Below are positions 1 through 5,394 of a stretch of 8,856 nucleotides of DNA, piece after piece. Source of the stretch: Alphaproteobacteria bacterium UBA6347 (GTDB lineage Bacteria; Pseudomonadota; Alphaproteobacteria; CAAGCB01; CAG-977); assembly GCA_002440235.1 (NCBI GenBank), contig DJRZ01000049.1:1-8856 (forward strand), given 5' to 3'. A program made the position numbers and the translations under genes. Position 1 is the stretch's first letter. The number at the start of each line of letters is the position of its first letter. The notes beneath the pieces were generated by a model. That model was not told where the DNA came from and did not search any database. It saw nothing but the letters and a program-made list of their open reading frames with translations.

Positions 1-14
1 TGGTTTTCACAAAT

Positions 15-47
15 ACAAAAAGACGGCGCCGTTTCAAAACGGCGCCG
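15..47 (-). terminator. Intrinsic terminator of the lipoprotein gene
   Basis: A GC-rich hairpin lies just past the stop of the leftward lipoprotein gene. The arm CGGCGCCGTT (24-33) pairs perfectly with AACGGCGCCG (38-47) around a four-base loop. Read on the minus strand, the stem is followed by CTTTTTGTATTTG, a usable T-run, so it should stop leftward transcription. The plus strand has no T-run after the stem, so the terminator looks one-way. Confidence 0.85.
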
Positions 48-67
48 CCCGATGTTCAAAAGGCGTT

Positions 68-841
68 TCATTCCTTGACAACGATATAGGTGATTTGCTC
101 CCTGTCCGCGCGAATCACGCGGATCAGCCGCCCCGCGACCGAAATCATCGTCGCGTCCGCGGGGAAAGACAGCGTGTCGAAACTGCCCTTGCCGCCGTTC
201 GTTCCGGGGACGGAATCCTTGTAGAACAAAACGATCTGGTTGTTTTTGACGCCGTCGTAAATCACTTCGAAATCGCTGAACGGCAAGGTCGCGGTCTGTT
301 CGCGCGTCGCCCTTTTCAGCTTTGCCGACACGGGCGAAAAACTGGCTTTGTCCGGAAAAATCGTCACGCGTTTGCTGTTTTTGATGTCGTACAGATAGCG
401 CGTCTGCAAAAATCCGTTCATATCCGCCAGAAAATAATAATGTCCGACTTTCGGCAGGACGTAATACTTTTCCCCGTTCAGCTCAAACGTGCCGTAAATC
501 TTGTATTGTTTGGCTGGCAGTTTGATTTCCTCCGTCCCCACTTTGAACACGACGTCGCGGTCCAGCGTCATTTCGCTGAGAATCGTCTTGTCCTTGCGGA
601 AAGCCTGTTCGCGCAGTAAAATGTCGCCGACTTTGATCGAAACGGTTTCGTTTAAAACGTAATTGTTTCTGTATACCGTTTCCGTTCCCGCGAAAATGCG
701 GTCGGGCGGGGGCGGCTGAATCGCATAGGAACGCGCGGGCGTGTGCATTTCGTGGATTCCCTTGGACAGGATCGCCTCTTCCGGAACGAAAACGCACGAA
801 GCCAGCGCGGGCAGAATCATAAAAAGAAAAGCGGTTCGCAT
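68..841 (-). CDS. Putative lipoprotein of unknown function, 257 aa
   Basis: The function is not recognised. The N-terminus is a short lipoprotein signal: MRTAFLFMI followed by the lipobox L-A-S-C, with Cys16 as the predicted lipidated residue. Cys16 is the only cysteine in the protein. The mature part is therefore expected to be tethered to a membrane facing the periplasm. A proline run (PPPP, residues 43-46) lies in a probable linker. The rest alternates hydrophobic and polar residues with many Tyr, Phe and Val, for example around 112-140 and 190-210, which suggests a beta-rich fold; this is inference. I see no catalytic motif. The start is well supported: AAGGAG (plus-strand 849-854) lies 7 bases before the ATG. 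The gene is divergent from rpmJ and seems to share a symmetric promoter region with it. A hairpin terminator follows, so it is a single-gene unit. It could be a clade-specific envelope protein. Confidence 0.85.
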   Translation of the reverse strand: MRTAFLFMILPALASCVFVPEEAILSKGIHEMHTPARSYAIQPPPPDRIFAGTETVYRNNYVLNETVSIKVGDILLREQAFRKDKTILSEMTLDRDVVFKVGTEEIKLPAKQYKIYGTFELNGEKYYVLPKVGHYYFLADMNGFLQTRYLYDIKNSKRVTIFPDKASFSPVSAKLKRATREQTATLPFSDFEVIYDGVKNNQIVLFYKDSVPGTNGGKGSFDTLSFPADATMISVAGRLIRVIRADREQITYIVVKE

Positions 842-881
842 AAAAAATCTCCTTCCGGCGAAAAAATCGCCTCTTTATGGA

Positions 882-910
882 TTGACAATACCCGACAATC
901 TTTGTATTGT
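882..910 (+). promoter_or_regulatory. Promoter of rpmJ (sigma-70 type)
   Basis: TTGACA (882-887), a perfect -35 match, is followed after 17 bases by TATTGT (905-910), a 4-of-6 match to the -10 consensus. Transcription would begin near 917, giving a leader of about 37 bases with GAGGA (942-946) placed 7 bases before the rpmJ ATG. Both boxes lie inside a 9-bp inverted repeat. Confidence 0.7.
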
Positions 911-912
911 CA
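883..912. repeat. Perfect 9-bp inverted repeat over the divergent promoters
   Basis: TGACAATAC (883-891) and GTATTGTCA (904-912) are exact reverse complements separated by 12 bases, with arm centres 21 bp apart, about two helical turns. A further GACAAT lies at 894-899, exactly 10 bp after the GACAAT at 884-889, and its complement ATTGTC lies at 906-911. The repeat covers the promoter boxes on both strands. It may simply be a symmetric two-way promoter, or also a binding site for a dimeric regulator. Confidence 0.75.
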
Positions 913-913
913 C
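885..913 (-). promoter_or_regulatory. Candidate promoter of the lipoprotein gene, mirror of the rpmJ promoter
   Basis: On the minus strand GTGACA (913-908) is a 5-of-6 match to the -35 box. It is followed after 17 bases by TATTGT (890-885). This is the mirror image of the rpmJ promoter, created by the inverted repeat at 883-912. The predicted start near 878 leaves a leader of about 37 bases before the ATG at 841, the same length as on the rpmJ side. The boxes are visible; use in vivo is inferred. Confidence 0.5.
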
Positions 914-953
914 CTATCTTCTTTTGAAGACAGTTAAGTTTGAGGATTGTGTT

Positions 954-1079
954 ATGAAAGTTCGTAATTCCCTGAAATCCGCCAAGTTGCGCGACAAAGA
1001 TTGCAAAATCGTCCGCAGAAAAGGGCGCGTGTACATCATTAACAAGAAAAATCCGCGCATGAAGGCTCGTCAGGGCTAA
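954..1079 (+). CDS. rpmJ: 50S ribosomal protein L36, 41 aa
   Basis: L36 is the smallest protein of the large ribosomal subunit. The sequence begins [14 protein letters not shown], has a basic core ([17 protein letters not shown]) and ends RMKARQG, the typical form in Alphaproteobacteria. It is the zinc-free (C-minus) type: of the Cys-Cys-Cys-His ligand set of zinc-binding L36 only one cysteine (Cys17) is present, and the usual cysteine and histidine positions hold other residues. At 41 residues it is full length for this type. GAGGA (942-946) lies 7 bases upstream of the ATG. It stands alone here, outside the large ribosomal protein operons, with its own promoter and a hairpin terminator. In bacteria with two L36 copies the zinc-free one is often zinc-regulated; the window does not show whether a second copy exists. 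Confidence 0.97.
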   Translation: MKVRNSLKSAKLRDKDCKIVRRKGRVYIINKKNPRMKARQG

Positions 1080-1104
1080 TCCGAGCGGATTTTCCAAACA
1101 AAGA

Positions 1105-1130
1105 AAAAGCCTGCATTTTTGCGGGCTTTT
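1105..1130. terminator. Bidirectional terminator between rpmJ and rluD
   Basis: AAAAGCCTGC (1105-1114) pairs with GCGGGCTTTT (1121-1130), with one T-G wobble, around the loop ATTTTT. On the plus strand the stem ends in TTTT, followed by a broken T-rich run. On the minus strand it ends in TTTTT, followed by CTTTG. It sits 25 bases after the rpmJ stop and 54 bases past the rluD stop, so it can end both converging transcripts. Confidence 0.85.
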
Positions 1131-1184
1131 CGTGTTTGTTTCATTGAAAAAGCGGAAACGTCCCGCGAAACGGCGAAACGGATT

Positions 1185-2156
1185 TCACCCGTCTTTGCGC
1201 AGCGAATCGACGACCGCCGCCATATCGGGCGGCAAAGGCAGTTCGAACCGCATCGTCTTTCCCGTCAGCGGGTGTTCAAAACTCATTTTATACGAATGCA
1301 GAGCCTGACGGGGAAAAGCGACCGCCGTTTTCAGCGATTCGCTTTTGGCGGCTTTGGGCGTTTTGCCGTACACCTTGTCCCCCAGCAAAGGGTGTCCCAA
1401 CGCCGTCATATGGACGCGCACCTGATGCGTGCGCCCCGTTTTCAGCGAACATTCGACCAGACCGACCGCCCCGTTTTCAAATGTCGCCAACGTGCGGTAA
1501 TGCGTTTCCGCGCGTTTGCCGCCCGTTTTCAAAACCGCCATTTTCTGCCGGTTCAAAGGACTGCGCCCGATTTGCGTTTCAACGACGCCCCGCGCCGGAT
1601 TCGGACGCCCCCACACCAGCGCCAGATAGCACCGTTCCAGACTGTGGACGGCGAATTGAGCGGACAAGCCGTTGTGCGCGGCGTCGTTTTTGGCGACCAC
1701 CATCAGCCCGCTGGTGTCCTTGTCCAGCCGGTGTACGATGCCGGGGCGCGCGACGCCGCCGATTCCCGACAGGGAATCCCCGCAATGCGCCAAAAGCGCG
1801 TTCACCAAAGTGTTGTCGCGGTTGCCCGCCGCGGGGTGGACGACCATGCCCGCCGGTTTGTTCAAAACCAGCAAATCGTCGTCTTCGTACACGATGTCCA
1901 GCGGAATGTCCTGCGCCTCGGGAACGGCGGCGGTCGGCTTCGGAATTTCCAGCCGGTACACTTCGCCCGCGACGGTTTTACGGTCCTGATCCGAAACGAC
2001 GACGCCGTTCGACGACACCGCCCCCCGTTCGATCAGGGCGGAAACCCTGCTGCGCGACAGTCCAGTGCGCAAAGACAGCCATTTGTCCAGCCGCGTTTTG
2101 GCTTCGGCGGGATCGACGGCGGGGGTTGTGATGACGGCGTTTTCGTTTTCGATCAT
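1185..2156 (-). CDS. rluD: 23S rRNA pseudouridine synthase, RluD family
   Basis: The enzyme isomerises uridines to pseudouridine in the helix 69 loop of 23S rRNA (positions 1911, 1915 and 1917 in E. coli), in the cytoplasm. With the start used here the protein has 323 residues, normal for RluD. An S4-like RNA-binding domain (about 20-80, TRLDKWLS then SRSRVSALI) is followed by the catalytic domain. That domain carries the signature HRLDKDTSG (142-150), with Asp145 as the expected catalytic residue, and the conserved LKTGRTHQVRVHM (238-250). The preceding PAGMVVHP (101-108) is also typical. The start is uncertain: an in-frame GTG at 2172-2174 would add six residues. Neither candidate has a clear ribosome binding site, and I prefer the ATG because it lies closer to the S4 domain. 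I saw no convincing promoter upstream. Related enzymes RluA and RluC share the fold; the length and S4 domain favour RluD. Confidence 0.93.
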   Translation of the reverse strand: MIENENAVITTPAVDPAEAKTRLDKWLSLRTGLSRSRVSALIERGAVSSNGVVVSDQDRKTVAGEVYRLEIPKPTAAVPEAQDIPLDIVYEDDDLLVLNKPAGMVVHPAAGNRDNTLVNALLAHCGDSLSGIGGVARPGIVHRLDKDTSGLMVVAKNDAAHNGLSAQFAVHSLERCYLALVWGRPNPARGVVETQIGRSPLNRQKMAVLKTGGKRAETHYRTLATFENGAVGLVECSLKTGRTHQVRVHMTALGHPLLGDKVYGKTPKAAKSESLKTAVAFPRQALHSYKMSFEHPLTGKTMRFELPLPPDMAAVVDSLRKDG

Positions 2157-2205
2157 GCGCCGACTGTACCACACGCGCGCGAAACTTGCGCCCGTTTTTT
2201 TGCGC

Positions 2206-2234
2206 TTTCGGATTTTTTTCTTTTCGGTTATAAA
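2206..2234 (+). promoter_or_regulatory. Weak candidate promoter of the small membrane protein gene
   Basis: TATAAA (2229-2234) is a good -10 box in an AT-rich patch. The sequence 17 bases upstream, TTTCGG (2206-2211), is a poor -35 box. The ribosome binding site AGGGAG (2250-2255) and the ATG at 2264 follow at sensible distances. Only the -10 box is persuasive. Confidence 0.35.
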
Positions 2235-2263
2235 ATAAGAAAACGCAACAGGGAGTCACAACC

Positions 2264-2632
2264 ATGAACAAAGTCGCCTATTTGAAACTGCTGATCGGCG
2301 TCATCACGTTTTTGATTTTTCTGACGATGGGCGGCATCGTGTACGGATTGCTGAATTACAAGTCGACGCCGAAACTGATTACGGGTAAAAACAAATCCGC
2401 CGTCACGGTCGACGGCGCGCCGGTCGTCCGCCTGAACCTGACGGCGGGCAAGGAAAAGATCAAAGCCGCCCTGCCCTGCGGCGAAATGCTGTGTCTGCAC
2501 GTCGAATCCGCTTTCGACGGCGACGGCGTCATCGTGTTTGACCCCGCGCGGCGGCAGGTTCACGCCGTTATCCGCGCGAACGCCGCGCCGCAAACGGCGA
2601 AAAAGGAAAGAAACGGCGATTCCGGAAAATAA
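2264..2632 (+). CDS. Single-pass membrane protein of unknown function, 122 aa
   Basis: One hydrophobic helix (about residues 7-30, with a lysine on each side) is followed by a domain of about 90 residues that is probably periplasmic. The domain contains the pattern AALPCGEMLCLHV, an aspartate- and glycine-rich turn, then GVIVFDPARRQVHAVI, which reads like a short beta-sheet unit. Cys72 and Cys77 are the only cysteines and could form a disulfide outside the cytoplasm. The C-terminal 15 residues are charged and probably disordered. AGGGAG lies 8 bases before the ATG, so the start is firm. The overall plan (N-terminal helix, then LPxG and VFDP motifs, gene next to rluD) resembles small alphaproteobacterial proteins such as the DUF6476 group. 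That link is from memory and tentative. No catalytic motif is visible. Confidence 0.8.
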   Translation: MNKVAYLKLLIGVITFLIFLTMGGIVYGLLNYKSTPKLITGKNKSAVTVDGAPVVRLNLTAGKEKIKAALPCGEMLCLHVESAFDGDGVIVFDPARRQVHAVIRANAAPQTAKKERNGDSGK

Positions 2633-2649
2633 GCGTCGGGAAAAGCTTT

Positions 2650-2676
2650 CGCCCGTCCGAACCGCGGGGCGTTTTT
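2650..2676 (+). terminator. Probable terminator after the small membrane protein gene
   Basis: CGCCC (2650-2654) can pair with GGGCG (2667-2671), and TTTTTA follows directly. The stem is short with a 12-base loop, though inner pairs (CCG with CGG) could extend it with a bulge. Its position 17 bases after a stop codon and before a new promoter fits termination. Confidence 0.5.
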
Positions 2677-2723
2677 ATCCGCGCGTCCGGTCGCGGGAGG
2701 GGATTCGCCGGATAACAAAAGAA

Positions 2724-2752
2724 TTGATTTCTTCGCCGCCGCCCTATATTTT
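2724..2752 (+). promoter_or_regulatory. Candidate promoter of the five-gene operon
   Basis: TTGATT (2724-2729) is a 4-of-6 -35 match. TATTTT (2747-2752) follows after 17 bases, or alternatively TATATT (2745-2750) after 15. This is the most AT-rich patch between the terminator and the nucleoside hydrolase gene. Transcription would start near 2759, inside a set of repeated TCAAAA half-sites. Confidence 0.5.
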
Positions 2753-2775
2753 CAAAACGCTTTTGATCAAAACGC
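2752..2775. repeat. Operator-like TCAAAA half-site cluster
   Basis: The nine bases TCAAAACGC occur twice, at 2752-2760 and 2767-2775, with TTTTGA (2761-2766) between them. This gives three half-sites in alternating orientation: TCAAAA, three bases, TTTTGA, then directly TCAAAA. The last two form the perfect 12-bp palindrome TTTTGATCAAAA (2761-2772). The cluster sits at the expected transcription start and ends one base before the ribosome binding site GGAGG (2776-2780), where a repressor would block both initiation and leader access. The repeat is certain; the regulatory role is inferred. Confidence 0.6.
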
Positions 2776-2788
2776 GGAGGTATCCGAC

Positions 2789-3760
2789 ATGAGCGCGAAA
2801 ACCAAGATCATCATCGACACCGATCCGGGAATCGACGACGCGATCGCCCTGTTTATGGCGATGGCGGATCCCGATTTGGACATCGTCGGCATCACCGCCG
2901 TCAACGGCAACGTCGCGGTCGACAAAGCCGAACTGAACGCGCGGCGCGTCTGCGGTTTCGCATGGCACACGGACATTCCCGTGTACAAAGGCTGCGACCG
3001 CCCTTTGAAACGTCCGACGTTCAACGCCGAATGGGTGCATGGTTCGGACGGACTGGCGGGATTGGACTTCGGCATGCCGAGCGGCAAAAGCGAAAACGAA
3101 AACGCCGTCGACTTTATCATTAAAACGCTGATGAAGTCGCCCGAACGCGAAATTTCGCTGATCGCGATCGGACCGCTGACGAACATCGCCACCGTTTTTC
3201 TGAAAGAACCGAAGACCGTTTCCAGAATCCGCGAACTGATCATCATGGGCGGCGCGTTTTGCGAAGACGGTCCGCGCGGCAATTCGACGCCCTACGCCGA
3301 ATTCAACATGCTCGCCGACCCGCACGCGGCGCAAATTGTTTTCGACACCGCCGAACGCGTGACCGTCATTCCGATGGAAGTCGGCATGCAGGCGACGGCG
3401 GACAAAGCCTATATCGAAAAAATGCGCGACCTAAACACGCGCTGCGCGGCGATGAGCGCCGATCTGCTGGAAAAAACGGCGAAAGTCCTGTCCGAACATC
3501 AGGCGAAACTGCGCAAAGACGGCGTCGCGCCGGAAACGGGAACGTCGCTGTACGATCCGTGCGCGATCGGCTGCCTGATCCGCCCCGCCCTGTTTTCGGG
3601 GCGGTACGGAACGGTTCACGTCAACACCGATCCGGACGACGAAAAATTCGGCATGACCTCGTTTGACGAAGGATCCAAACGCAACTGCCTGGTGACGCAC
3701 AAGGTCGACAAAGAGCCGTTCAAGGAAATGCTGTTGAAACATCTGGCGGATCTGCCATGA
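2789..3760 (+). CDS. Inosine-uridine type nucleoside hydrolase, 323 aa
   Basis: Enzymes of this family cleave the N-glycosidic bond of ribonucleosides to give a free base and ribose, using a bound calcium ion; this one should be cytoplasmic, as no signal peptide is seen. The family signature DTDPGIDDA is at residues 10-18, with Asp12 and Asp17 the expected calcium ligands. GPLTNIA (128-134) supplies the threonine whose carbonyl binds calcium, AEFN (170-173) the ribose-binding residues, and Asp256 the last calcium ligand. His84, in VHG, matches a conserved active-site histidine of the pyrimidine-type enzymes. The residue before Asp256 is Tyr255, where the well-studied enzymes have histidine (HDP here reads YDP). 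GGAGG lies 8 bases before the ATG. The gene opens the operon and its stop overlaps the dusA start (ATGA). Substrate preference cannot be read from sequence, so no rih symbol is given. Confidence 0.93.
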   Translation: MSAKTKIIIDTDPGIDDAIALFMAMADPDLDIVGITAVNGNVAVDKAELNARRVCGFAWHTDIPVYKGCDRPLKRPTFNAEWVHGSDGLAGLDFGMPSGKSENENAVDFIIKTLMKSPEREISLIAIGPLTNIATVFLKEPKTVSRIRELIIMGGAFCEDGPRGNSTPYAEFNMLADPHAAQIVFDTAERVTVIPMEVGMQATADKAYIEKMRDLNTRCAAMSADLLEKTAKVLSEHQAKLRKDGVAPETGTSLYDPCAIGCLIRPALFSGRYGTVHVNTDPDDEKFGMTSFDEGSKRNCLVTHKVDKEPFKEMLLKHLADLP

Positions 3761-4773
3761 CCTTTCCCGCTTCGCGTCTGTCCGTCGCCCCGATGATGGA
3801 TTGGACGGACAGGCATTACCGTTACTTCGTCCGCCGGCTGACGCGGCGCACTTTGCTGTACAGCGAAATGATCACGGCGCAGGCGGTCGTGTTCGGCGAC
3901 GCGGAAAAGCTTTTATCCTACGACGACGCGGAACACCCGCTGGTTTTACAGCTGGGCGGATCGAATCCCGATCTGCTGGGCGAAGCCTGCCGAATCGCCA
4001 AAGCCTTTCGTTACGACGGCGTGAATTTAAACGCGGGCTGTCCGTCCGAACGCGTTTCCGCCGGCTGTTTCGGGGCGGCTTTGCGCCGCGATCCGGAGCT
4101 GATCGCCGATTGTCTGCGGGCGATGCGCGAAAATTCGGACGTTCCCGTTTCCCTGAAAACCCGCATCGCGCTGGAAGAAACGACGCCCGATTCCGACGGC
4201 TTCGACGATTTGCGCCGTTGCGCCGAACTGGCGGAAAAAGCGGGGTGCGGCGAAATCGTCGTTCACGCGCGCAAAGCCCGGTTAAAGGGATTCACCCCGA
4301 AACAGAACAGGGAACGCCCGCGGCTGGATTACGATTTGGTCTACCGGTTCAAAACGGCTTTTCCCGAACTGACCGTTTCGATCAACGGCGGCGTCGCCGA
4401 TCTGGACGCGGCGAAAGACCATCTGCGCCATGTCGACGGCGTGATGATCGGACGCGCGGCGTACGGCGATCCGTACATGCTGGCGCGCGCCGACCAAGAA
4501 ATCTTCGGCGAACAAACGCCCGTCGTTTCCGGGACGGACGCCGTGCGCGCGATGATGCCGTATTTGCGAAAACAGACGGAATCGGGCGTTCGCCCCCACG
4601 CGGTCACGCGGCATTGGCTGAATTTGTTCAAAGGGCGCGCGGGCGCGGCGGCGTGGCGCAGAACGCTGACGGAAGCGTCGCTCGCGCCGGACGCTTCCTT
4701 TAAAACAGTTGCGGAAGCCGTCAATAAGGTTATATCCTCTGTCGAAAACCATTTATCGGAGAATACGCTATGA
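3757..4773 (+). CDS. dusA: tRNA-dihydrouridine synthase A
   Basis: DusA is an FMN enzyme that reduces uridine to dihydrouridine in the D-loop of tRNA (positions 20/20a) with NADPH. The 338 residues match the usual length. The TIM-barrel domain starts with the DusA signature APMMDWTDRHYR (11-22). Then follow the active-site LNAGCPSERV (91-100, Cys95 as proton donor), LKTR (133-136) and HARKARLKGFTPKQNR (170-185). SINGG (208-212) and GVMIGRAAYGDPY (228-240) follow, the phosphate- and flavin-binding end. The HARKA-x-L-x-G and MMDWTDRH patterns separate DusA from DusB and DusC. A helical tRNA-binding tail follows. The ATG overlaps the nucleoside hydrolase stop by four bases, and GGCGGA (3745-3750) is a modest ribosome binding site, so translation is probably coupled. 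Its own TGA overlaps the plsY start. Confidence 0.96.
   Translation: MTFPASRLSVAPMMDWTDRHYRYFVRRLTRRTLLYSEMITAQAVVFGDAEKLLSYDDAEHPLVLQLGGSNPDLLGEACRIAKAFRYDGVNLNAGCPSERVSAGCFGAALRRDPELIADCLRAMRENSDVPVSLKTRIALEETTPDSDGFDDLRRCAELAEKAGCGEIVVHARKARLKGFTPKQNRERPRLDYDLVYRFKTAFPELTVSINGGVADLDAAKDHLRHVDGVMIGRAAYGDPYMLARADQEIFGEQTPVVSGTDAVRAMMPYLRKQTESGVRPHAVTRHWLNLFKGRAGAAAWRRTLTEASLAPDASFKTVAEAVNKVISSVENHLSENTL
4709..4736 (+). promoter_or_regulatory. Weak candidate internal promoter before plsY
   Basis: At the 3' end of dusA, TTGCGG (4709-4714) is followed after 16 bases by TATATC (4731-4736) in a patch more AT-rich than the surrounding coding DNA. It could drive plsY, dprA and topA independently of the operon promoter. 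The matches are poor (3 of 6 and 4 of 6), and the composition may only reflect the dusA tail. Confidence 0.2.
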
Positions 4774-5390
4774 GCGACACGACTCTTCTTGTTTTATCGG
4801 GTGTTCTGGGCTATCTGCTGGGATCGATTCCGTTCGGCATCGTCTTTACGCGTCTGGCGGGACTGGGCGACATTCGCAAAATCGGATCGGGCAACATCGG
4901 CGCGACGAACGTTTTGCGCACGGGACGCAAGGATCTGGCTTTGCTGACGCTTTTGTTCGATTCGGGAAAAGCCGCTCTGGCGGCTGGAATCGCCTACTAC
5001 TGCGTTCCCGAAGACGGCGTCGGCGACACCGCGGCGCTGATCGCCGGCACGGCGGGCGTGCTGGGTCACAACTTTCCGGTTTGGCTGAAATTCAAAGGCG
5101 GCAAAGGCGTCGCCGCGACGCTGGGCATGCTGTTGGCGACCTGCTGGCAGGCGGGGTTGCTGGCGTGTCTGACCTGGCTGGTCATGGCTTTGCTGTTCCG
5201 CTATTCGTCGCTGTCCGCGCTGACCGCGCTGGTTTTGGCGCCCGTGTACGCGCATTTCTTCGCCACGCCGGAATTCGTGTGGTTTTACGGTTTTCTGGCG
5301 GTTTTGTCCGTCGTTCGCCACCGGTCGAACATCGCTCGCCTGATCCGCGGCGAGGAAAGCAAAATCAAGTTGAAGAAAAAGGCGGAATGA
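4770..5390 (+). CDS. plsY: Acyl-phosphate:glycerol-3-phosphate acyltransferase PlsY
   Basis: PlsY is an inner-membrane enzyme that moves an acyl group from acyl-phosphate (made by PlsX) to glycerol-3-phosphate, giving lysophosphatidic acid, the first step of phospholipid synthesis. The 206 residues have about five hydrophobic segments. All three family motifs are present. The first is GSGNIGATN (39-47) with Arg50, preceded by GSIPFG (18-23). The second is GHNFPVWLKFKGGKG (99-113), the glycerol-phosphate site. The third is HRSNIARLIRGEE (184-196). The usual DxxKG in the second transmembrane region reads DSGKA (64-68), a mild departure. The lysine-rich tail (198-205) is probably cytoplasmic. 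GGAGA (4758-4762) lies 7 bases before the ATG, which overlaps the dusA stop as ATGA. In Alphaproteobacteria plsY commonly sits just before dprA and topA, as here. Confidence 0.97.
   Translation: MSDTTLLVLSGVLGYLLGSIPFGIVFTRLAGLGDIRKIGSGNIGATNVLRTGRKDLALLTLLFDSGKAALAAGIAYYCVPEDGVGDTAALIAGTAGVLGHNFPVWLKFKGGKGVAATLGMLLATCWQAGLLACLTWLVMALLFRYSSLSALTALVLAPVYAHFFATPEFVWFYGFLAVLSVVRHRSNIARLIRGEESKIKLKKKAE
5379..5385 (+). promoter_or_regulatory. Ribosome binding site that fixes the dprA TTG start
   Basis: AAGGCGG lies inside the end of plsY, 9 bases before TTG at 5395. The dprA frame has a stop at 5371-5373, and TTG is the first start-type codon after it. The next in-frame ATG is at residue 27, inside the conserved N-terminal domain, so TTG is the best start. 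Confidence 0.6.
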
Positions 5391-5394
5391 CGTT

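Noticed and set aside
483..1097. A 204-codon minus-strand frame spanning the lipoprotein gene start and rpmJ
   Set aside because: It crosses the divergent promoter region and both ribosome binding sites and is antisense to rpmJ, so it cannot be a separate real gene on this evidence.
1152..1180. Three near-copies of GCGAAACG between the terminator and the rluD stop
   Set aside because: Two are exact tandem copies (1165-1172 and 1173-1180) and one has an extra G. They are too short and too like the general GCGAAA composition of this genome to call a functional repeat.
2172..2174. GTG as the rluD start
   Set aside because: It would add only six residues upstream of the S4 domain and has no ribosome binding site. 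The ATG at 2154-2156 is preferred, though without a strong site either.
1119..2267. A 382-codon open frame on the plus strand
   Set aside because: It is antisense to rluD, runs through the rpmJ-rluD terminator, is rich in Arg, Gln and Phe and shows no family motif.
2679..2696. Small hairpin CCGCG with CGCGG after the probable terminator
   Set aside because: The stem is five base pairs, no T-run follows it, and such stems are common by chance in GC-rich intergenic DNA.
3801..4703. A 300-codon open frame on the plus strand, second frame of dusA
   Set aside because: It is extremely Arg-rich and overlaps a gene with every DusA motif intact; it is a frame shadow.
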